A stretch of 9,405 nt of DNA, from the NCBI GenBank assembly GCA_029287645.1, contig JARFQS010000078.1:1-9405 (forward strand), read 5' to 3'. Below are positions 1 to 6,999 of the stretch, one piece after another; within the stretch, counting starts at the first letter, position 1, and each line of letters starts with the position of its first letter. Under the pieces are notes generated by a model, which was given only the letters and a program-made list of their open reading frames with translations, made no database searches and was not told the origin of the DNA. The DNA is from Thermoanaerobaculia bacterium. GTDB lineage: Bacteria; Acidobacteriota; Thermoanaerobaculia; Multivoradales; JAHEKO01. Made by a program: the position numbers and the translations under genes.

Positions 1-29
1 CGGCAGCGTCAGATGTGTATAACAGACAG
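1..29 (+). other. Residual Nextera sequencing adapter (not genomic)
   Basis: Bases 1-10 equal the last ten bases of the Nextera read-1 adapter. Bases 11-29 match the 19-bp Tn5 mosaic end (AGATGTGTATAAGAGACAG) at 18 of 19 positions, with C in place of G at 23. This is library DNA left at the contig edge, so the biological sequence starts at about 30. It also extends the reverse-strand gene at this end by six false residues and supplies a false stop codon at 9-11. The adapter sequence is recalled from general knowledge; the match itself is visible in the bases. Confidence 0.96.
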
Positions 30-1190
30 ACCCACGACCCCGCCTGTCAAAGCCACACCGAGGGACCCGAAGATACCGGCCAGGGTGCCCGTCACGGAAA
101 CTCCACCGTCGGTCCCCACCTCGACAGGGCGAAGGCTCGTGATGAGATACGTCGGACCACCGCGAAGCTGACCGATCTCGCTCTCGAGAGTGTCGGCTGT
201 CGCCGCCGCCATCGCACCTGCGAAGGCCACCGTGAACAACTGCGGAAAGGGAGTGACGGCTGCGTAAACTGCGCACGCAGCCGCCACGGTGCCATTCGCC
301 AGAACGTTCCAGACGCTCCTTGCGCCACGACTGCCCTGTGCCACACCCAGCCGAGATTTGTGCCGATATCCAACCCGTGTCGCCAGGCTTCCCAGAAGAA
401 AGAAGATCAACAGGAGTAGATAACCCTTCCAGCCGAGGAAGCCCAGGATTACGCCGCCGACCAGCGTGGCGGCTACCCAACCACTGAGGTCGAGCGTCTG
501 CATGGCACGTGCCGCACCAGCCAGGAGCGCGTTGACGATCAATGCGATCGCCAACCGAAAACCCCAGTTCGGGGTGATCAACTGACTCCAGTACCCTTCC
601 GTCCAGAGGCTGCAGGCCATGAGCAGGGCTCCGATCAACGGTACGGCGAGGTTGTCGTCGAGTCTCGTTGGCATGGATTCGAGTAGAGCCGCGACCAGCG
701 CCACTGCGAAACTCATGGCCCAAACGAACGGCGCGTCGTAGACCCCCGGCGCCACCCACTGCACGAGAAACGCGACGGCGCCTCCACCCAGCAACCAGTA
801 GGCCGTCAATCCCGCCCAGCTCTTGGCCGGATTCCAGGGCAGCCCGCGTCGACCCAGAATCGGGCCGATCAGCGACGCCGCCCCGTCTCCAAAGGCGAGC
901 AATCCCCAACCGGCCGCGGCCCATTCCGGCTGTCGGCCGAAGATCACGAGGAGCAACCAGACCGTCAGAGGATAGAGGACGACGCCAGGGGCTCGCCCCT
1001 TGCGTTCCTCCTCACTTCTCCAGAGGCCCAGTCCGTCGAGCCTGGAAAGAACGAGCAGGTTGAAGGCGAAGCCGGCAAGAGCCAGCCAGGAGAGCTGCAG
1101 AGGATCGACCCAACGCAGGCTCAGGGCCAGTGACCCGGCACCGATATGAACCGTCTGGCGAAAGAGCTCCCGAGCTGAAAGCCTGACCAC
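30..1190 (-). CDS. Fused phytol/dolichol kinase-like (VTE5) and DUF92 (VTE6-like) membrane protein, 3' end missing
   Basis: A hydrophobic, multi-span inner-membrane protein of which 387 genuine residues are present. Residues 1-200 resemble the CTP-dependent prenol kinase superfamily (phytol kinase VTE5, dolichol kinase SEC59): GDGAASLIG at 101-109, KSWAGL at 123-128 and LDDN at 177-180. Residues 205-387 resemble DUF92/VTE6, the phytyl-phosphate kinase family: DLSGW at 234-238, ADTLESEIG at 332-340 and GTDGGVSVTGTLAG at 359-372. In plants and cyanobacteria these two activities act in sequence (phytol to phytyl phosphate to phytyl diphosphate), so the fusion could do both steps. The true substrate here is unknown and may be another prenol. 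The start is a GTG 12 bp after the rmd stop, with no in-frame alternative between and no strong ribosome binding site, so it is probably translated together with rmd. The C-terminus is lost at the contig edge; the last six codons of the open frame are adapter. Confidence 0.82.
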
Positions 1191-1202
1191 GGGTGCAGCG
1201 CC

Positions 1203-2114
1203 CTAGCCGGTCGCTGGACCGTGCTCGGCCGATTCGTCCCAGAGGTCCTCGAGAGCCTCTGAGAGAGTCTTCTCGGCTTTCCAGCCAAGGGAGCTCAGCG
1301 GAATGGTCGAGGCAACGAGTAACGGTACATCCACCGATCGGAGCCGCGCTCGATCGACTTCGACCGCCGCGAGGACTCCGGAGATCCGAATGAGCTCGTC
1401 GAGAGCTTCCTCGACGCTGTGAGCCTGTCCGCTCCCGAGGTTGTAGACCTCTCCCGGATGTCCTTGCTCGAGCAGCGTTACGAAGCCTGCCACCGCGTCG
1501 TCGACGTGGACGAAGTCCCGGCGCGCCGAGAGGTTTCCGACCTGGATCGTCGGCGGCTGTTCGCCATTCGCGATGGCCCTGAGCTGCTGGGCGAACGCCG
1601 GCAGCGCGAAGATCGGGGCCTGACCTGGGCCGCAGATGTTGAACGACCTGACAATCGTGGCGTCGTAGTGGGCGGCGACTCGCTCCATGGCTGCCTTGCT
1701 CATGCCGTAGGGGCTTGTCGGAGCCGCGACACGGTCCTCGGTCAGCGGCTGCTCCTCCTCTGGGACCAAGCCATAGACCTCGGCGCTCGAGGCCGCGACG
1801 ACCCGCACCCCCTCCGCCGCGCGAAGTAAGTTCTCGCTTCCGAGCACGTTGACCCTGAAGTAGATATCGGGTCTCTTCCACGATTCGCCGACATGGCTGA
1901 GCCCCGCCAGGTGGACGATCCCTTCGGGCGTCGTCGCCTCGATGACCTCCGATAGTCTGGCAGCATCCAGGAGATCCGCCTCGATCAGATCCACTCCGTC
2001 CAGCTCTGGCTTCTCTCCGATGTAGGTACCCGACACGCGGTGTCCTCGATCGACGAGATGTCGACCCAGATGCGCGCCGACGAAGCCGGCCACTCCCGTG
2101 ATGAGAACGTCCAT
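1203..2114 (-). CDS. rmd: Extended SDR sugar-nucleotide reductase, probably GDP-4-keto-6-deoxy-D-mannose reductase
   Basis: A 303-residue cytoplasmic NAD(P)-dependent epimerase/dehydratase-family protein. The Rossmann nucleotide-binding motif TGVAGFVG is at 6-13. The catalytic region has SSAEVYG at 109-115 and SPYGMSK with Tyr136 and Lys140. RRDFVHVDD at 198-206 and DVPLL at 262-266 resemble the RMD branch of the family. RMD reduces the 4-keto group made by GMD, giving GDP-D-rhamnose. It follows gmd by 25 bp, which supports that pairing. No strong Shine-Dalgarno sits before the ATG, consistent with translation coupled to gmd. A GDP-L-fucose synthase or an NDP-sugar 4-epimerase cannot be excluded from sequence alone, but fucose synthase usually looks different around its active site. 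The SDR family is certain; the exact substrate is inferred. Confidence 0.78.
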   Translation of the reverse strand: MDVLITGVAGFVGAHLGRHLVDRGHRVSGTYIGEKPELDGVDLIEADLLDAARLSEVIEATTPEGIVHLAGLSHVGESWKRPDIYFRVNVLGSENLLRAAEGVRVVAASSAEVYGLVPEEEQPLTEDRVAAPTSPYGMSKAAMERVAAHYDATIVRSFNICGPGQAPIFALPAFAQQLRAIANGEQPPTIQVGNLSARRDFVHVDDAVAGFVTLLEQGHPGEVYNLGSGQAHSVEEALDELIRISGVLAAVEVDRARLRSVDVPLLVASTIPLSSLGWKAEKTLSEALEDLWDESAEHGPATG

Positions 2115-2139
2115 GGCGGGTTTGGATACCGACCGGTCC

Positions 2140-3105
2140 TCAGCTCTTGGACAGCTTCTGGCGCCAGTAGTCGAGGGTGTCCTTCAAAGTCTGGTCGAGG
2201 GGGATCGTGGGCTCCCAACCGGTGTCGGATCGGAATTTCGAGAAGTCACCCAGCAGGATCTCCACATCGGAAGGCCGTAACCGCTCCGGGTCGACCTGCA
2301 CATCGACCTCGCTGTCGGACAAGGCGAGGAGTCGATCCAGGAGCTCGCGAATCGTCACGGCCTGCCCGCTCGCCAGGTTGTAGACCTCACCAGGCGTCGC
2401 TTGAGTCACCGCCAGCCAGTAGGCGCGCACCATGTCTCGAACGTCCGTGAAGTCCCGCTGGGCATCCAGATTTCCGACCCGAATGATCGGCTCCTTGAGG
2501 CCTGCCTCGATGGAAGCGATCTGCTTGGCGAAATTCGAGGTCACGAAGACCTCGCCACGCCGGGGACCGGTGTGGTTGAAGCCCCTGGTGCGAATCGTCT
2601 TCATGCCGTAGCTTTTGAAGTACTGATAGGCGAGAAGGTCCTGAGCGACTTTCGAAACAGCGTAGGGCGAGAGGGGGCGCAGCGGGTTCGATTCCTTGAT
2701 CGGTACCTCGTCCGGCAACACCAACCCATACTCTTCGCTCGATCCGGCGATCTGGATCACCGGGTCGAGACCCTGGACCCTTACCGCCTCGAAGATGTTC
2801 GTCTGACCCAGAAGGTTCGTTGTCAGGGTCTCTGAAGGGGCTCTCCAGCTGGCAGGGACGTAGCTCTGAGCCGCCAGATGGAAGATGTAGTCCGGCCGGA
2901 CCTCGGCCAGCACACTCTGCACCGCGGCGGCGTCCCTCAGATCGCAGTCCCGCAGCTGGATCCTGCCCTCGAGATGATCGATGTTCTCCGTTCGGCTGCG
3001 CCAACGCCGCAGGCCGAAGATCTCCACCTCCGGCTGCTCGGCGAGTAGGTAGTCTGCCAGGTGGGATCCGGCAAAGCCGGTGATTCCAGTGATGAGTGCA
3101 CGCAT
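2140..3105 (-). CDS. gmd: GDP-mannose 4,6-dehydratase (short form)
   Basis: A 321-residue extended SDR. It is expected to convert GDP-D-mannose to GDP-4-keto-6-deoxy-D-mannose in the cytoplasm, the branch point to GDP-D-rhamnose, L-fucose and related sugars. The Rossmann motif TGITGFAG is at 6-13. RRWRSRTENIDHL at 33-45 resembles the GMD cofactor region. GSSEEYG at 121-127 supplies Ser and Glu, and SPYAVSK has Tyr148 and Lys152. FNHTGPRRGEVFVTS at 176-190 and RDFTDVRD at 217-224 are also GMD-like. It is shorter than classical GMD (about 345-370 residues), and short-form GMD and RMD proteins look alike, so the order of activities in this pair could be reversed. The ATG has a good ribosome binding site 7 bases upstream. 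It lies 60 bp after lptD on the same strand. Confidence 0.8.
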   Translation of the reverse strand: MRALITGITGFAGSHLADYLLAEQPEVEIFGLRRWRSRTENIDHLEGRIQLRDCDLRDAAAVQSVLAEVRPDYIFHLAAQSYVPASWRAPSETLTTNLLGQTNIFEAVRVQGLDPVIQIAGSSEEYGLVLPDEVPIKESNPLRPLSPYAVSKVAQDLLAYQYFKSYGMKTIRTRGFNHTGPRRGEVFVTSNFAKQIASIEAGLKEPIIRVGNLDAQRDFTDVRDMVRAYWLAVTQATPGEVYNLASGQAVTIRELLDRLLALSDSEVDVQVDPERLRPSDVEILLGDFSKFRSDTGWEPTIPLDQTLKDTLDYWRQKLSKS

Positions 3106-3112
3106 GGGAATT

Positions 3113-3117
3113 CTCCT
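3113..3117 (-). promoter_or_regulatory. Ribosome binding site of gmd
   Basis: Read on the minus strand, AGGAG lies 7 bases before the ATG at 3105-3103. It is one of the clearest Shine-Dalgarno sites in the minus-strand block. It suggests gmd is initiated independently of lptD, which ends 60 bp upstream. Confidence 0.7.
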
Positions 3118-3165
3118 GATTGCGACCGAGGCAGCGGCTTCTGTGGCCTGTCCACGAAATCCGGC

Positions 3166-5514
3166 TCAGTAGCCGGGATTGAAGCCGTTTCGGGTGCCGC
3201 CTGTCAAGTCGAGGAATGTACCAATGTTCTTCAATGTCAGGGCGAACCGGATCTCCCTGTCCGACCGCGTCACGGATTGCCAATCCCGGTACTCCAGCCG
3301 ATATCCGAAGCACTGCGAGAAGTACTGGATGATGTAGCGCTGACTCTGCAGCAGGGAGAGCTCGAAGTCGTAGTTGATCTGCGTATCCAGCCGAAGATGG
3401 CTCGGCCAGATCTCGACGCCGGCATAGAAGCGAATCTGGTTGCCCGTGGTGTTGCTCGTTTCGGGATTGGACTTGGTGAACCAGGTCAGCCCCGCTCCAT
3501 GGGGGCCGAACCTCATTCCACCCGAGATCGACGTCGAGAACAGCTCATTGAACAGAGTGCTGTAGGAAAGTCTGGCTTCCAGATTCGCTGTGCGGTTCGG
3601 ATTGAATCGATAGCGCAGGTTCACGGGGCCCTGAGTCGACGTAAGAGTCCGATCGGCGGAGGACTGCAGGGGTACGGTGTCGTCGAGACTGTATAGCTGC
3701 CCAATCTCGAGCGACATGATCTCGCGCGCGCCGCCATGCAGCTCTTCATCGGCGGGCTTGGCGAGCAATCGGTTGACCAGGTTGACCGAGAAGACATTCG
3801 CAAAGGGGATGAAGTCGATCTCGTCGAATCTCAGGATCTGGTCGGCATCTTCGAAATCCTGGACGTAGCGATAGTTCCAGCGTGGCTCGACGATGTGCTT
3901 GAACTTGCCGAAGCGCCCGACCTTGCCATCGAAGACTCTCGAAAAGGACGGCCCGACGATGCTGGTATTGCCGGTTGCTATCGCCCTCGTCAGAGACTCG
4001 CCGGTCAGGGCAGTTCCGTCCTCTGTCCGGCTGTCGCTGTACCAGGTGACGCGCTCGCTGGCGCTCACCGATACCGAGAGCCACGGCAAGGTGCTGAGCG
4101 CCACGGTCAGGTTCGGAGAGATATCGGCGCGTCCCCATTTCTGATCGAACCTGTTGGTCCTGGCCGATTGCAGGTAGTTCAGCGAGCTGACCAGATCCAG
4201 ATAGATGGGTAAACCAGCTATCTGGGTGGGCCGTAGTCTGTACTCGGCCTCGGGAAGGCGTCGGGCTGTGGTCGTGTCGTCCTGGGCGATGAAGGTCTCG
4301 GTATCGTCGACAAGCAGCGTGAAGGACTGTTGTCCCCAGCTGCCGGTGAGGAACGCTTCGGAGCGCAAACGGCGGATGGCGACGTTGCTGAAGTCCCGTT
4401 CGAAGTCGCGAAAGAAGTTGAAGTCCGAGAAATCCTGATACCGGACGACTCCACGCAATCCCAGCGGCAGCTGTTCGCTGACGTGGGACCAGAACACTTT
4501 CCAACGCAAGTCGTCGGAATTCGGATCGTCGATGACATACCCCTCGAAGATGCCCCGGGTGTTCTCGCTCGGTCGATAGCGGAACTCGTTGCCGGCACCG
4601 ATGTAGCTCTCACTGTAGAGGTCAGCGTAGAAGGTCGTGTCATAGCTCGGCCCGAGGGTCAGGAAGTACGCCAGCCCCAGCAAGGCACCTCGGTTCTCCG
4701 AATAGCCGAGATTCGGAAACAGGAACCCCGACTTGCGGTCCGTGCTGGCGGGGTACATGATCTGCGGGAAGTAGAGGAGTGGGGCCTTCTTCACTCGGAA
4801 GCGAGCATGCTTTCCCTTGGCCCATCCGCCCAGCTCCACGCTACCCTTGGCGAGTCGGAAGCTCCAATCCGGATTGTCGTCGATACAAGATGTGACCATG
4901 CCATCGGTCACCTCGTACTCCTCCTCGCCGACCTTCTTGATGATCGCACCCTCGAAGAAGATGTCTGGGTCTACGAACGCCTTGGCGTTGGTCACCGTGC
5001 CGGTCTTGGTCACCAAATCGAAGATCAGCGTGTCTCCCACCAGACGCTTGGGCCCCTGGTCGATGATCACGTCGCCCTCGGCGGTGACCTGCTCGGTCTT
5101 CAGATCGACTGTTACCTTTTGGCCCTGGAACTGGAGATCCTGATACTGCAGCTCTACACCGCCGCTGGCGACGACATAGTCTTCCCGCACGTACTCCAAA
5201 TTGCCCGCCGTGCCGGTGGCCACACCTCCGCCCTTGTCCTCGGGAAAAGGAATCTGGAATCGGATCCGATCGAGACCGGGCTCGGCCGCAGAGTCCTCGA
5301 GCTCCTCCGGAGGAAGTGATGGATCGGCATCCTCGACTTCCTCCTGCCGACCCATCATCGGGTCGTCATCGGGCCACTCCTGGGTGATCTGCGCAGCGAC
5401 ACCTGAGGCTAGAGCCGGCATCAGAATCGCGACGACCCAGCTCCACAACCACTGGGTTCTTCGTCGCGCTGGCCGACGGCTGCTACTCGATTGGCTCGGC
5501 CCGCTGCTCCTCAA
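3166..5514 (-). CDS. lptD: LPS-assembly outer-membrane protein LptD
   Basis: The outer-membrane barrel that, with LptE, inserts LPS into the outer leaflet. With a TTG start at 5514 the protein has 782 residues, close to the 784 of E. coli LptD. Residues 1-41 form a signal peptide: an arginine-rich n-region, a hydrophobic stretch at 22-38, and likely cleavage after VAA before Gln42. An acidic linker at about 46-80 follows. The OstA-type periplasmic jellyroll is at about 100-205. The LptD signature follows: TSC at 208-210, then an aromatic/Pro-rich APLLYFPQIMYP segment and an RKSGFLFPNLGYS segment. The barrel runs to the C-terminus, ending with SQCFGY around Cys735 and an amphipathic last strand. 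Only two cysteines occur, Cys210 and Cys735, matching one of the two E. coli disulfides. The frame stays open up to 5763, but that part lies inside the thiolase gene in another frame. The TTG overlaps the thiolase stop and has an AGGGAA ribosome binding site. Confidence 0.93.
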   Translation of the reverse strand: MRSSGPSQSSSSRRPARRRTQWLWSWVVAILMPALASGVAAQITQEWPDDDPMMGRQEEVEDADPSLPPEELEDSAAEPGLDRIRFQIPFPEDKGGGVATGTAGNLEYVREDYVVASGGVELQYQDLQFQGQKVTVDLKTEQVTAEGDVIIDQGPKRLVGDTLIFDLVTKTGTVTNAKAFVDPDIFFEGAIIKKVGEEEYEVTDGMVTSCIDDNPDWSFRLAKGSVELGGWAKGKHARFRVKKAPLLYFPQIMYPASTDRKSGFLFPNLGYSENRGALLGLAYFLTLGPSYDTTFYADLYSESYIGAGNEFRYRPSENTRGIFEGYVIDDPNSDDLRWKVFWSHVSEQLPLGLRGVVRYQDFSDFNFFRDFERDFSNVAIRRLRSEAFLTGSWGQQSFTLLVDDTETFIAQDDTTTARRLPEAEYRLRPTQIAGLPIYLDLVSSLNYLQSARTNRFDQKWGRADISPNLTVALSTLPWLSVSVSASERVTWYSDSRTEDGTALTGESLTRAIATGNTSIVGPSFSRVFDGKVGRFGKFKHIVEPRWNYRYVQDFEDADQILRFDEIDFIPFANVFSVNLVNRLLAKPADEELHGGAREIMSLEIGQLYSLDDTVPLQSSADRTLTSTQGPVNLRYRFNPNRTANLEARLSYSTLFNELFSTSISGGMRFGPHGAGLTWFTKSNPETSNTTGNQIRFYAGVEIWPSHLRLDTQINYDFELSLLQSQRYIIQYFSQCFGYRLEYRDWQSVTRSDREIRFALTLKNIGTFLDLTGGTRNGFNPGY

Positions 5515-6698
5515 CCCTGAACTTCCCTTTCGACGATGATGGCAGTGGCTTCCCCTCCACCGAGGCAAATGGCGGCACAGCCCCGGCGAACGTTCCGCTC
5601 CGCCATGGCGTGGAGCAGAGTCACCAGAATGCGCGCTCCAGAGGCGCCGATGGGGTGCCCGAGGGCAACTGCCCCGCCGCGAACATTGACCCGATCCATG
5701 GACAGATCGAGCTCTCGCAGGAATGCCATGGCCACAGCGGCGAAAGCCTCGTTCACCTCCCATAGATCGATGTCATCCGCGTTCAACCCAGCCTTCTCCA
5801 ACACCTTCTCGGTCGCCTTCACCGGTGCGGTCGTGAACCAGTCGGGCTCCTGAGCCACGGTGGCCTGGGCGACCAGACGAGCCAGGGGCCGCACCCCCAG
5901 CTGCTCAGCTTGTTCCGCTGTGGTGAGCACCAGGGCCGCGGCACCGTCGTTGATCTTGCTCGCATTCGCTGCCGTAACGGTACCATCCTTCTTGAAGGCT
6001 GGTCGAAGGCTCGGCATACGGTCCAGGTCGACCCTGAATGGCTCCTCGTCACGCTCGATGGAGAGCGGGTCGCCCTTTCGCTGAGGTACCTCGACTGCAC
6101 AGATCTCATCCGCGACCCGACCGCTCTCGATCGCCTCTCGGGCCCGCTTGTAGCTCTCCTGAGCGAAGGCGTCCTGGGCCTCACGAGTGAACTCGTAGTG
6201 ACTGGCGCAAATCTCCGCACAGTTACCCATGTGGACGTCGCTGTAGGGATCCCACAGACCGTCGTGAACCATCGAGTCCAGGAGCTTGCCATGGCCGAGG
6301 CGAAGACCTTCACGAACGCCGGCCGCCAGGAACGGCGCATTCGTCATGCTCTCCATTCCACCCGCTGCCACCAATTGGAAGTCGCCACAGCGCAGGTCGT
6401 TGGCTGCAGTCATCACTGCCCGCATTCCTGAGCCACAGACCTTGCCGACGGTCACGGCACCCGTCGAAACGGGGCAACCGGCGCCCAAGGTCGCTTGCCG
6501 GGCCGGGGCCTGTCCCGCACCGGCGGTCAGCACGCAGCCCATGTACACCTGTTCGAGAGCCTCGGGATCCAGCCCTGCGCTGTCGATGGCTCCCCTCAGT
6601 GCAGCGGCACCAAGAGCGTGGGATGGGAGTTTCTTGAACGCGCCCTGGAAGGATCCGATGGGCGTACGAACAGCACTCAGAACGACTACATCTTTCAT
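5511..6698 (-). CDS. Acetyl-CoA C-acetyltransferase (thiolase)
   Basis: A 395-residue cytoplasmic thiolase of the AtoB/PhaA/ThlA type. It condenses two acetyl-CoA to acetoacetyl-CoA or runs the reverse cleavage. The N-terminal signature VLSAVRTPIGSF is at 6-17. The acyl-accepting nucleophile is Cys88 in KVCGSGMRAV. GGMESMTNAPF and the NASKINDGAAALVL block are typical. VNEAFA, GHPIGASGAR with His348, and CLGGGEA with Cys378 complete the active site. These positions nearly coincide with the classical 89/348/378 numbering of the Zoogloea enzyme, so it should be active. The ATG at 6698 is preferred over the in-frame ATG at 6740: the protein then begins MKDVVVLSAVRTP like the family, and GAGG lies 5 bases upstream. 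It is the first gene of the minus-strand block and overlaps lptD at its stop. Possible roles are the mevalonate route, polyhydroxybutyrate or fatty-acid breakdown; the context does not decide. Confidence 0.94.
   Translation of the reverse strand: MKDVVVLSAVRTPIGSFQGAFKKLPSHALGAAALRGAIDSAGLDPEALEQVYMGCVLTAGAGQAPARQATLGAGCPVSTGAVTVGKVCGSGMRAVMTAANDLRCGDFQLVAAGGMESMTNAPFLAAGVREGLRLGHGKLLDSMVHDGLWDPYSDVHMGNCAEICASHYEFTREAQDAFAQESYKRAREAIESGRVADEICAVEVPQRKGDPLSIERDEEPFRVDLDRMPSLRPAFKKDGTVTAANASKINDGAAALVLTTAEQAEQLGVRPLARLVAQATVAQEPDWFTTAPVKATEKVLEKAGLNADDIDLWEVNEAFAAVAMAFLRELDLSMDRVNVRGGAVALGHPIGASGARILVTLLHAMAERNVRRGCAAICLGGGEATAIIVEREVQG
5523..5528 (-). promoter_or_regulatory. Ribosome binding site supporting the TTG start of lptD
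   Basis: Read on the minus strand, AGGGAA followed by G lies about 8 bases before the TTG at 5514-5512, within the last codons of the thiolase. The TTG shares bases with the thiolase TGA stop (TTGA). This start keeps the whole signal peptide including its positive n-region. The next candidates, a TTG at 5448 or an ATG at 5421, would remove or shorten it. Confidence 0.55.
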
Positions 6699-6703
6699 GA
6701 GCA

Positions 6704-6707
6704 CCTC
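6704..6707 (-). promoter_or_regulatory. Ribosome binding site of the thiolase gene
   Basis: Read on the minus strand, GAGG lies 5 bases before the ATG at 6698-6696. The in-frame ATG at 6740 would add 14 residues with no family counterpart, so this site decides the start. Confidence 0.65.
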
Positions 6708-6819
6708 GCTCGTTGTTGGGTTGTGATGATCCGGGTTCACACCTCAGGGACCGGCCCGAGCATCCGGAGGAAAGCGTAAGACTGATCAAGCCTCAGGCAC
6801 CCGGTCTTCGAGAGCCCTC

Positions 6820-6828
6820 ATCATAGCA
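6820..6828 (-). promoter_or_regulatory. Candidate extended -10 promoter for the thiolase-lptD-gmd-rmd block
   Basis: Read on the minus strand, TGCTATGAT matches an extended -10 element (TGn followed by a TATAAT-like hexamer with one mismatch). No convincing -35 hexamer lies 16-18 bases upstream, which is acceptable for extended -10 promoters. Transcription would start near 6813, leaving a leader of about 115 bases before the thiolase ATG. This is a motif match by eye only. Confidence 0.35.
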
Positions 6829-6920
6829 GTACTGGACCTCCTCAGACGACCGGATTGGGGCTCTCATCGGACTGCTTCAACACCCTGGTAGGACCCCGCC
6901 TGGATACGCTCACGAATCGC

Positions 6921-6956
6921 CACCCGAGGCCTTCGCCTCGACCCGCGAGACGGGTG
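6921..6956. repeat. Cluster of short inverted repeats upstream of ruvX
   Basis: CGAGGC (6925-6930) and GCCTCG (6935-6940) form a 6-bp stem with a 4-base loop. Directly after it, ACCCG (6941-6945) and CGGGT (6951-6955) form a 5-bp stem with a 5-base loop. CACCCG (6921-6926) could instead pair with CGGGTG (6951-6956), enclosing both, so two folds compete. There is no T-run, so it is not a typical intrinsic terminator. It may be structure in the ruvX leader or an operator; it may also be chance in GC-rich DNA. Confidence 0.35.
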
Positions 6957-6999
6957 GTATCGTGTTCGAACCGACTCCGACGGGAGGCCGTATCGAGCC

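Larger units (their letters stand above)
6699..6999. other. Divergent intergenic region between the thiolase and ruvX
   Basis: About 300 bases separate two divergently transcribed genes, and no convincing coding sequence is seen in either direction. It holds the thiolase ribosome binding site, a candidate leftward promoter at 6820-6828, a cluster of short GC-rich inverted repeats at 6921-6956, and the purine-rich ruvX ribosome binding site at 6982-6987. It probably carries promoters for both blocks. I could not identify a specific operator or riboswitch. Confidence 0.6.

Noticed and set aside
1191..1205. TAG readthrough joining rmd to the downstream kinase fusion, as both lie in the same frame
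   Set aside because: rmd is full length at its TAG, the next protein begins as expected at its own GTG, and nothing around the stop suggests recoding.
1012..1881. Minus-strand open frame of 289 codons across rmd and the kinase fusion gene
   Set aside because: Arg/Gly-rich composition and overlap with two genes with clear family motifs mark it as a shadow frame.
3106..3165. Terminator between lptD and gmd
   Set aside because: Only a 4-bp stem (GTGG/CCAC) was found, with no T-run, so continued transcription is more likely.
2387..3313. Minus-strand open frame of 308 codons across gmd and the lptD end
   Set aside because: It is out of frame with both real genes; its product is Arg/Gly/Ser-rich low-complexity sequence typical of shadow frames.
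4330..5319. Long plus-strand open frame of 329 codons opposite lptD
   Set aside because: It is antisense to the well-supported LptD coding frame, shows no recognisable family motif, and is expected by chance in GC-rich DNA.
5515..5763. N-terminal extension of LptD to the ATG at 5763
   Set aside because: It would overlap the thiolase by 250 bp in another frame and place about 80 non-homologous residues before the signal peptide.
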